A program made the position numbers and the translations under genes. Below the pieces are notes generated by a model. The model was given only the letters and a program-made list of their open reading frames with translations. It ran no database searches and had not been told where the DNA came from. From the NCBI GenBank assembly GCA_905181715.1, contig CAJIYT010000021.1:1-43006 (forward strand): DNA of 43,006 nucleotides, in the 5' to 3' direction. Below, piece after piece: positions 35,829 to 43,006 of the stretch; position 1 is the first letter of the stretch; every line of letters starts with the position of its first letter. The DNA is from an uncultured Candidatus Poseidoniales archaeon. GTDB taxonomy: Archaea; Thermoplasmatota; Poseidoniia; Poseidoniales; Poseidoniaceae.

Positions 35829-38564
35829 TCACTCTGACTTATTCCATGAACCATCTGGGTCAACACGCCAGCCACTCAAATGACCATCGATATCGATGTA
35901 CCAACCGGTCTTACCCTGTTCGGTTCCTGGAGCGGCTTGCATCACACCGGTCTGCTTAGCAACCGCAGCAAGTCTGTGTCGCATATCTTCTTGTGATTCA
36001 TAGCCTTGAGTTGGTACAACTGCTTGATAGGGAGTACTGTCGTAACTCTGAACTTGTATATTTGCTGAGGCAGCGGGTCTTCTTCCAACTTTTCTCGACC
36101 CCTTGCCTTTGCTTTTGCGTTCTCCTCTGGCTTTCAATTGACTTCTTGACGGTCGTCTTCTGGATGGACTGACCCTGCCATGTTGAACTGCTTGGGTGTC
36201 ATTATCAGAAGCGGTGTGCGGATTCGGTTGTCCATCCGTGATTTCCACTACATCTCCATAATCCTTAGCAGCTGGATTATTTTCATCCCAAATTTCAGTT
36301 TCATTAGCGTTACTCAGACGACGGACAATGACTATCATCACACCAACCAAAAGCAACATAATCAGCATAATTATTGATAGAGCAGCATCGGTATCACCTA
36401 AACTCCCCCCAAGTAATACAGCATCAACATCAAAGAAACGCTGAGCAACTAGATTATTCATTTTCACTGTACACGCATGATCAGTACCAGATTCTTCGAT
36501 TAGTAACTCCCAGGTAGAATTGCCTAAATTGCTAACTTTGCCAGCGCTACATGCAACTATAATCTGGGAGGAATCTAATTGCACTTCGTTCTCTGCCGAA
36601 TCGAGGGCAATAACCGTAATAATCATCTTTTCACCTTGATCCGGTGTCTTATCCGGAAGATTAGCAACTAATCGAACAATGGTTCCCGGAGTTACGGTGA
36701 CTGGAATACTGTGCGAGGCTGATGCCTCGCTAATTCTCAGTTCCCATTCACCAGCAGAACCACCTTTTAGATCCCACATTCCGGTGCCATTGGCAGATGC
36801 TGTCACTTCGCCGAGAGGATCACTCAAGAAGAATTCAATATCGTCTGCTGGAGCTGCATTACCATGAACATCTAATGCTGATATTGAAAAGGTGACACTC
36901 GAGCCAGAACTTACAACAATACCACTGTCGAAATTGGTCTGAATGTGTCTTGGAACCCCTGGTATGACCTCAATCTCTACCACGGCATATATTCCATCAG
37001 CCATCACTCTAATCTCGTGTACACCTAACTCAGTGGGTGCCCATGAAAAATTAGCTAAACGCATCTCCATGGTCTTAACTTCACCATCAATAGTCCAATT
37101 TACCGGCATCGATAAAATATGATTTCCGTTCTGATCTTCAAATGTCGGCGAGAGGTCAATAGTGTCATCACTAGCGACTTTAGTTCCACCCTCGATTATG
37201 CGTATCTTTGCTAAAGCACCGTGAATAACCTCAACCTGCTCCTTGATATGCATAGAACTAGCTGAGTCATTATCAAACCAAGTCGCTGAGATATTGAACA
37301 AACCAATCTCCTTGGGCTTTATAACAACCCATTCGGTAAAAATATCGGCATTAAGACCAGCATCAACATCCCATGAGCCATTGACTGTACGGGAATTCCC
37401 CGCCTTATCCATTATCACTAAACTAGTCATAATTGACTCCCCTGAATTAATCGACCGAGAAAAGTCTAGATCTATACTAGCTGCAGGCCCATAGTCTACC
37501 TCGACGTTAACAGTCTCGCTAAAACCTTGATCTTCGACTGCGATGACACTCAAGCCAATCGAAGATGGCGTCCAAATGATATCGTTTCCTAAAATAGCCA
37601 GAGAACCTGTACTAACAGTCCAGTTACTAATTGACAAATCGAGTGGAGCAAAATTACCCAAGGTATCCTCACGAATCGCAACTAGTACTATAGGCACTCC
37701 CGCACGAATTGTTTGATTACCTACATCGATAGAAAGTCCAACTGCAGGTCCAGGTAACACTTTGACAGTAGTACTGCCATTTGCTCCTGAACTGCTATTT
37801 ATCGAAAGATTCCACCGGCCGGGTTGTGAAGCGATATAGTCCCCGGATGATGAGATACTACCATCTTCGACGTCCCAGAATAATTGCCCTGCTAGAGAGA
37901 TGTCCATCGTATTACCCAATGAATCAACTAAGATCGGATCAATCTGTAAATGAGTTCCACTTTGGGTGATTAAGTCTTCTAAGAAAAGTAATTGTGAAGG
38001 TGCGCCTGCAACTATATTCATCGTAACGATTGTTTCCAATTCAAACCACGTAGCCACTAATTCACTACTACCGATGACTGAAGGCATCCACATGCCAGTC
38101 GCAGAGTCATAGGTACCACTGCTTACACGCCAAGTGACTTCACCATCGATCTCATTACCAGCTCGGTCGGCAAGATGGGCCAATAATTGTAAGGAGCTAT
38201 CAATCGCTAATTCACTGATCACTATTTCACTGATTATCTTCATAGCCCAACCGGTGTTTACTTGGATGATTTTAGTTCCATTTATCGAGCCAATAGTGGC
38301 TTTTATAGTCACAGAACCTTGATTCCAACCAGTGAACATGCCATCGCTGGTAATCGTACCATTACTCGCACTCCAAATAACATCATCATCGAGTAATGCT
38401 CCATTCGAATCACGAACTTCAGCAGTAAATTGAATCGCACCATCAACTGAAACCGAATCATTATCCGAAGATACTGTCACGGAAGCCGGTGTGCCTGCAT
38501 CTACTAACGGAATCGCCTGTAATACTGTTGAAAACAATAATAGTACAACGAAAATGGCACGCAT
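35829..38564 (-). CDS. giant secreted Ig-like (BIG-type) surface protein with membrane anchor and W-rich tail
   Basis: A 911-residue exported protein. Signal peptide about 1-25 (ending LVDAGTPAS), then about eight Ig-like beta domains of the bacterial-Ig (BIG) type, seen as repeats of ITVxSDxxxxxxGxxIxFTAxVxDxxGN (for example DGAIQFTAEVRDSNGALLDD, VSSGSSVTFSISALDVHGN). One helix (DAALSIIMLIMLLLVGVMIVI) is followed by a basic, Ser/Arg/Lys-rich cytoplasmic tail (SRRRPSRSQLKARGERKSKG) and a terminal aromatic segment, GWYIDIDGHLSGWRVDPDGSW. ATG 38564 has GGTGA upstream and is preferred to the GTG before it. The stop codon abuts the permease stop. Likely surface or cell-cell contact protein; ligand unknown. 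Confidence 0.82.
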   Translation of the reverse strand: MRAIFVVLLLFSTVLQAIPLVDAGTPASVTVSSDNDSVSVDGAIQFTAEVRDSNGALLDDDVIWSASNGTITSDGMFTGWNQGSVTIKATIGSINGTKIIQVNTGWAMKIISEIVISELAIDSSLQLLAHLADRAGNEIDGEVTWRVSSGTYDSATGMWMPSVIGSSELVATWFELETIVTMNIVAGAPSQLLFLEDLITQSGTHLQIDPILVDSLGNTMDISLAGQLFWDVEDGSISSSGDYIASQPGRWNLSINSSSGANGSTTVKVLPGPAVGLSIDVGNQTIRAGVPIVLVAIREDTLGNFAPLDLSISNWTVSTGSLAILGNDIIWTPSSIGLSVIAVEDQGFSETVNVEVDYGPAASIDLDFSRSINSGESIMTSLVIMDKAGNSRTVNGSWDVDAGLNADIFTEWVVIKPKEIGLFNISATWFDNDSASSMHIKEQVEVIHGALAKIRIIEGGTKVASDDTIDLSPTFEDQNGNHILSMPVNWTIDGEVKTMEMRLANFSWAPTELGVHEIRVMADGIYAVVEIEVIPGVPRHIQTNFDSGIVVSSGSSVTFSISALDVHGNAAPADDIEFFLSDPLGEVTASANGTGMWDLKGGSAGEWELRISEASASHSIPVTVTPGTIVRLVANLPDKTPDQGEKMIITVIALDSAENEVQLDSSQIIVACSAGKVSNLGNSTWELLIEESGTDHACTVKMNNLVAQRFFDVDAVLLGGSLGDTDAALSIIMLIMLLLVGVMIVIVRRLSNANETEIWDENNPAAKDYGDVVEITDGQPNPHTASDNDTQAVQHGRVSPSRRRPSRSQLKARGERKSKGKGSRKVGRRPAASANIQVQSYDSTPYQAVVPTQGYESQEDMRHRLAAVAKQTGVMQAAPGTEQGKTGWYIDIDGHLSGWRVDPDGSWNKSE

Positions 38565-38582
38565 CACAATTCACCGCGTTAT

Positions 38583-41500
38583 TCAATCCGTCCATTCTTC
38601 CCAGTCGGAAGAACCTGGGTCACGATAGTACCAAGTACCCTCGTTATCTTGACCCCATTCAGTGCCATCATCATCGACTCGGTGATCTGCCATCCATGAA
38701 TTGTCTTCCTCTGGTGGTTCTTCTTTTGGTGGAGGTGAACTCGGACCTTCTGAAGAAGCAGGATTGAGCAAGGTGTCGATGTTTGGACGACCCATACGCA
38801 AACTACCTCTGCCCCTCTCATCATCATCATCCTCAAACTCATCATCCCACTCATCATCTTCGCCAGAGCGCATTACCATGACTATTACTACCAATAATAC
38901 TAGAATAATAAGTGCGCCTAAGCCAGCACCAGCATAGTACAAAGTCCCTCCTGCTGCGAAGAAACCAGTAATGGTCTGAGTGACTTGAACCTCTCCACTT
39001 ACTTCTATCGCATCGATTTTCACTATGACCATCTGTGAGCCAGCCTCAACCGCTATTATCTCCCATGATGAACTATTCACTTCAGTTACAATCATTTCAC
39101 CAGTAACTTCAATCTTGATTGAAGGAGGTACTGGGATCTCATTACCATAGTCATCAAATGTTCTGACCTGGATCAAGAATTTGCCCTGTTGATCTACTGC
39201 TTCCGAACTAAAGCTCAAATCTATCGTTTTAACAACATAACTTGCAGAAACACTGACAACCCACTCTCCTGATACTGAACCATCTTCTGATTCATAGACC
39301 AAGGTATAAGTTCCCGCTTTCTGGGCATTGAATTTGAATTTACCGCTGCAGTCACCGACGGTGTTGTCAACACATCGAATCTCGTTGGCTTTTGAACCAT
39401 CGAGTTTCCAAAACGCATCATATTCCCACTGGTTTCCATCTTCATCAATTGCGGTAATGCTTACATCTCTACTACTACCTGCGGTAACCGTATCTCCATC
39501 TGCATCATGAGAGAGGGAGAACACATCACCGTGGACAACTGAGATTTCGACAACTTGGGTTATATTGTAGCCAGATTCGGTATGCTGCCAGATAGAGAGG
39601 GAATATGACCCCGCAATATCCGCATACCAAGTACCATTATTTTCTCCTATTTCAGCGGTAATATTAGTGATTTTTCCACTTTCATCTTCCAAGAAATAGT
39701 TCAATCCACTTCCATTCAAGAGATTACTATCCTCGTCATATAACTTAGTGACAAAGGTCAATTGTTGATCAGCCGTTAAAGTCTGTTCCATGGACGTTGG
39801 GGATTGTACTTCTATGCGAGATAAATCTCCTCCACTAACTATCACTGTGAGATTAGCTTCCTTGTAATCGACTCCATCGGTGTAATAACCGGTGATGGTA
39901 TATTCTGCTGGGCTTGCTTTAGTTGGAGCGAATATCAGAGTATTACTATTGGATGAACCGATAAGAACAGATTGGTCATTGTATAATTGATGACTCAAAG
40001 TCCAATCGATGTTTTCGAACCACACGTTACCATCTGCATCGTATGCTCTTACTCTTACCGTCATTTCATCATCGGTTGTCATTGATAATTCCATTCCGGT
40101 AGCTACAGAGTTCTCCACCAATAACTCAAGATCTTGTAATGCCCCTTGGGTCACTATAATCTTAACATCGGTTTGCAATCCTTCATATGAAGCGGTGATA
40201 GTTGTGTTTGATGAACGATTAACTGGACTCCAATAAGCGGTAAATCCTGGAACCAAAACACCGTCAGCTACACTCCAATTCTCTGCTAGGAGATTTACTG
40301 GAATCGCATTACCCATCACATCGATACGTGTGGTAGTCAAGTTGACTACATCATCAGCACTAACTGTCGTATTGGTGACAGAGACTACTAACTGTGCAAT
40401 CTCACCGTGGAGAACTGAGAATGAAATCTGATCTGAAAGCCCAATTTCAGAATTGAGGTCAATTGTATAATCCCCGACAGCATAGCCAAGATAACTTCCA
40501 GTAACATTGTCAAAAGTACCGTTTTCTATATTCCAAGATAGATTTCCAGCCACTGCAATATCTAGTTCATTGTCGAATTGGTCATAAAGTTTCCAAACCA
40601 ATATACAAGTTGTTCCTGCAGGGAGATCGGCCTCACAACCTGTCAAATCCAGAGTAACCGCTTGACCACCAATGACCTCGATTGCAACGTCGATAGTCTG
40701 ACTCATCCAAGTGACGGAAATGGTATGATTACCAACTGCGTCGGGGAAGAATTCATCGCCAAACACATCGCCATTGCTAGCAACCATGGAGATGGTCTGC
40801 CCTGGCACTTGATTGTTGAACTGGTCATAGACCAAAGCCGTAAGATTCATGGTTTGATCGGCACTTATTATGGTTGCACTTGCTGTAACATCAAGAGTGA
40901 TAGGTGTACCATATGTTACCTCGACATCAACAGTCTCACAATTGATACCGAAGCATGCTGTAATTTGATGAATGCCCATTTGTGCAGGAGTGAATAAGCC
41001 TGTAGCATCAATACTACCACTACTAGTCATCCAAGTTACAGCACCACTGGCACTAGTATTGCTTAAATCAAATAATTCATGACTATATTGCAAGGTATCA
41101 TCTGCAGAAACTAGCGCTGAGGAATTCGGACTAATCACCACATGATCAATGTCGGTATAGTTGAGCACGAATAGAGGCCTTGCCATAACATCGTCATCCT
41201 CTGAATGAGCCAATTGTACACTCGCTGCAGCATTGCCATTATCCGCGATGATAATCCAAGAATAATCCCCGTTGATAGTCATCATTGCATGACCAAGATC
41301 AAGCCAAATCTCACTCTGTCCTTGACCGATAGTTGTAGTTGAAATTGCATCTGTTGCATAATCTACTCCCGCTTGCATTCCCGCTGCTGACCACGCATTG
41401 CCTGTAGATGATTCATTCCAAGTAGATGCTGATTGTGCCCAATCACTTGTTAGAAGAGGATATACTGAAATCGACATCGAATTCACTGTACTGAAATCCT

Positions 41501-43006
41501 CTTCATAAACCGTGAACCTAACTGATGCCGAGTGTATATTTGCTGTTGCGGGCAATGGTACTTGCCCTGAATCAACAGCCATAATGATACGGCATTCAGT
41601 AGCAACTGCTCCACAATTGCCTCCTAATTTCAAGACATCAGAGCCGTGATTTATCTCAGGGTTATTCTCATCAAGGAATGAGTCTCTAACATTGGTATGC
41701 CCAATACTGGATACTTCATTGCCGGTTTGATATTGATAGGACCAGGTGTGATCACCATTATCGGTATTTTGCACCGGAGCGCCGACGGCAAAGGTCCAAC
41801 GAGCTGAAGATGGACCGGTGATGGTACCATTTACCGCTTGAACCCACCATTCGTAAAGAGATCCTATTTCCAAATCGTTCATCAGGGTGTAGTTGGTATC
41901 TATTATCGATTGCATTTTATTGATACCACTTTCATTTGAAAGATATAGAATATAGCTGGTAGCATATGGGACTGCATTCCATTTTAATTCAGGAGAGGCA
42001 TCTGCCTGTAAAACCCACGAACTAGTATCGTAAAGTACTGTTCCATCTACAGGAGAAATCAAACTAGCCTGTGATGGTGGTACTATACCGTCAACATTGT
42101 CGACATATTCAAACACCAATTGCGGCCTTGTATCAGAGTTTGCGCTTTCCGAACTTGAAAACTTGTGGCTCGACATCGGACTTCCGACCGATTTTAGTAA
42201 TACGGTAAGCGTCTTATTACCATTAGCAATATTTGATTGAGCGAGGCCGGTTATATCCCATTCCACTATACCAGGAACTGCACCAAGTCCAAGTGTGGAC
42301 CGGGTGATTTCACTAGAAGAACATACAGGAGAACTATTCCAAGTTACTGTCGCTTCTGTGAAGCTTGCACAGGCATGTGCACTTACTGTCAATGCAGAAG
42401 TACCAGTGATCATTGTGCGGTTAAGCCTAATCAGAACATTGGTTGGAGTTGTTGCAGCAGGTAATGGGAATTCGTTTAGATCAAATTCCAATAAAATCTG
42501 CGCTTCGCCGCTTCCTGAAGAGGAAATACCAAGATCTAGATCAAGTGAAGTTCCAAGTGCATTGCTTGCAGAGGTTGAATCCAAAGTCGCATCAGGTATG
42601 GATGGCAAATATCCACTTTGGCTGAAGACACTGCCCCTAAATAGGGTCATTGTGTTATTTCCTGCACCATCATCAGTTCCTTGGAGAGTAGGAACACGGA
42701 AGTTATTGACTGGGCTCCATTCACCAAAGCGATAATCTTGCATTGCTCTAACACGAATATAGTACCATGCATCACCCCAGATGATATTCTTTGGAGCAGT
42801 ATAGGTCAAAGATGATTCATCCCATGTGCCGCTATACGAACTACTATCAGAAAGATTGTAAGTGGCAGTATTTTTCATGAACCTCTCATCTGTTGAGACT
42901 TCAAGTATCCAATCTGTCACATTGCTTTCCGATGAAGTCCAATTAATAACTACATTTTCAATTCCTGTGGGTATTGATGAACTCACATTCCAAAGAGTAC
43001 TATCTT
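38583..43006 (-). CDS. giant DNRLRE/Ig-like surface protein, 5' end outside the window
   Basis: At least 1473 residues; the frame stays open to the window edge, so the signal and N-terminus are missing. Visible domains in order: a fibronectin type III-like region, a beta-sandwich of the DNRLRE type (LDLGISSSGSGEAQILLEF, IVEWDITGLAQ), another FnIII-like region, a second DNRLRE-type domain (VLKLGGNCGAVATECRIIM), then about seven BIG-type Ig domains resembling the neighbour downstream. A single membrane helix (AGAGLGALIILVLLVVIVMV) precedes a highly acidic tail (EDDEWDDEFEDDDDERG) and an aromatic terminus TWYYRDPGSSDWEEWTD. Its stop is 19 nt from the start of the smaller Ig protein; the pair looks like an operon and likely arose by duplication. 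Confidence 0.8.
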   Translation of the reverse strand, partial: DSTLWNVSSSIPTGIENVVINWTSSESNVTDWILEVSTDERFMKNTATYNLSDSSSYSGTWDESSLTYTAPKNIIWGDAWYYIRVRAMQDYRFGEWSPVNNFRVPTLQGTDDGAGNNTMTLFRGSVFSQSGYLPSIPDATLDSTSASNALGTSLDLDLGISSSGSGEAQILLEFDLNEFPLPAATTPTNVLIRLNRTMITGTSALTVSAHACASFTEATVTWNSSPVCSSSEITRSTLGLGAVPGIVEWDITGLAQSNIANGNKTLTVLLKSVGSPMSSHKFSSSESANSDTRPQLVFEYVDNVDGIVPPSQASLISPVDGTVLYDTSSWVLQADASPELKWNAVPYATSYILYLSNESGINKMQSIIDTNYTLMNDLEIGSLYEWWVQAVNGTITGPSSARWTFAVGAPVQNTDNGDHTWSYQYQTGNEVSSIGHTNVRDSFLDENNPEINHGSDVLKLGGNCGAVATECRIIMAVDSGQVPLPATANIHSASVRFTVYEEDFSTVNSMSISVYPLLTSDWAQSASTWNESSTGNAWSAAGMQAGVDYATDAISTTTIGQGQSEIWLDLGHAMMTINGDYSWIIIADNGNAAASVQLAHSEDDDVMARPLFVLNYTDIDHVVISPNSSALVSADDTLQYSHELFDLSNTSASGAVTWMTSSGSIDATGLFTPAQMGIHQITACFGINCETVDVEVTYGTPITLDVTASATIISADQTMNLTALVYDQFNNQVPGQTISMVASNGDVFGDEFFPDAVGNHTISVTWMSQTIDVAIEVIGGQAVTLDLTGCEADLPAGTTCILVWKLYDQFDNELDIAVAGNLSWNIENGTFDNVTGSYLGYAVGDYTIDLNSEIGLSDQISFSVLHGEIAQLVVSVTNTTVSADDVVNLTTTRIDVMGNAIPVNLLAENWSVADGVLVPGFTAYWSPVNRSSNTTITASYEGLQTDVKIIVTQGALQDLELLVENSVATGMELSMTTDDEMTVRVRAYDADGNVWFENIDWTLSHQLYNDQSVLIGSSNSNTLIFAPTKASPAEYTITGYYTDGVDYKEANLTVIVSGGDLSRIEVQSPTSMEQTLTADQQLTFVTKLYDEDSNLLNGSGLNYFLEDESGKITNITAEIGENNGTWYADIAGSYSLSIWQHTESGYNITQVVEISVVHGDVFSLSHDADGDTVTAGSSRDVSITAIDEDGNQWEYDAFWKLDGSKANEIRCVDNTVGDCSGKFKFNAQKAGTYTLVYESEDGSVSGEWVVSVSASYVVKTIDLSFSSEAVDQQGKFLIQVRTFDDYGNEIPVPPSIKIEVTGEMIVTEVNSSSWEIIAVEAGSQMVIVKIDAIEVSGEVQVTQTITGFFAAGGTLYYAGAGLGALIILVLLVVIVMVMRSGEDDEWDDEFEDDDDERGRGSLRMGRPNIDTLLNPASSEGPSSPPPKEEPPEEDNSWMADHRVDDDGTEWGQDNEGTWYYRDPGSSDWEEWTD

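Overview
The window is a gene-dense, moderate-GC stretch of an archaeal chromosome. Archaeal identity comes from transcription factor B (TFB), membrane-anchored LonB, the 49-residue ribosomal protein L40e, an UPF0147 protein, a FlaK/PibD-type prepilin peptidase, archaeal-type AspRS and TrmI, and TATA-like boxes about 25 nt upstream of start codons. The mixture with bacterial-looking genes (MetK, AlkB, PanB, aldehyde dehydrogenase, SDR, ring-cleavage enzymes) and several giant secreted, single-pass Ig-like proteins suggests an uncultured marine planktonic Thermoplasmatota, most likely Marine Group II (Ca. Poseidoniales) or a relative. That placement is inference; no rRNA is present.

Layout. 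0.1-3.9 kb: two YbjQ-family genes, a lipoprotein blue-copper protein, a DUF3754/TMEM143-like membrane protein followed 12 nt later by an AlkB-type alkane monooxygenase, and tRNA-Ala(TGC). 3.9-9.1 kb: information-processing and housekeeping genes (purA, tfb, a zinc-ribbon protein, a metallo-beta-lactamase-fold protein lacking its metal motif, L40e, prepilin peptidase, UPF0147). 9.1-14.0 kb: a minus-strand run lonB - MFS exporter - AI-2E/PerM-type permease. 14.1-23.0 kb: two giant surface proteins flanking trmI, then metK. 23.0-24.4 kb: aspS.

24.5-35.8 kb is the most interesting part, a plus-strand catabolic block: a formyltransferase-fold protein, an SDR lacking the catalytic Tyr/Lys, a TPR protein, a luciferase-like flavin monooxygenase (probably with a CTG start), an asparaginase-II family protein, an ALDH8-like aldehyde dehydrogenase, PanB, then, after one opposed membrane-protein gene, a 2-aminophenol 1,6-dioxygenase catalytic subunit, a fusion of the non-catalytic dioxygenase subunit to a RidA-type 2-aminomuconate deaminase, and an APC permease with an EF-hand-like tail. 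Dioxygenase, ALDH and deaminase together would convert 2-aminophenol (or a relative) to 2-aminomuconic semialdehyde, 2-aminomuconate and 4-oxalocrotonate: an aerobic meta-cleavage route for an aminoaromatic compound in an archaeon, with two pathway proteins fused. Assignments rest on motifs read by eye; the substrate is unproven.

35.8-43.0 kb: two more giant Ig-like surface proteins on the minus strand, the second running off the window. Each of the four giants ends in one membrane helix and a short cytoplasmic tail with its own small module. Protein-coding density is very high; two convergent pairs have directly abutting stop codons.
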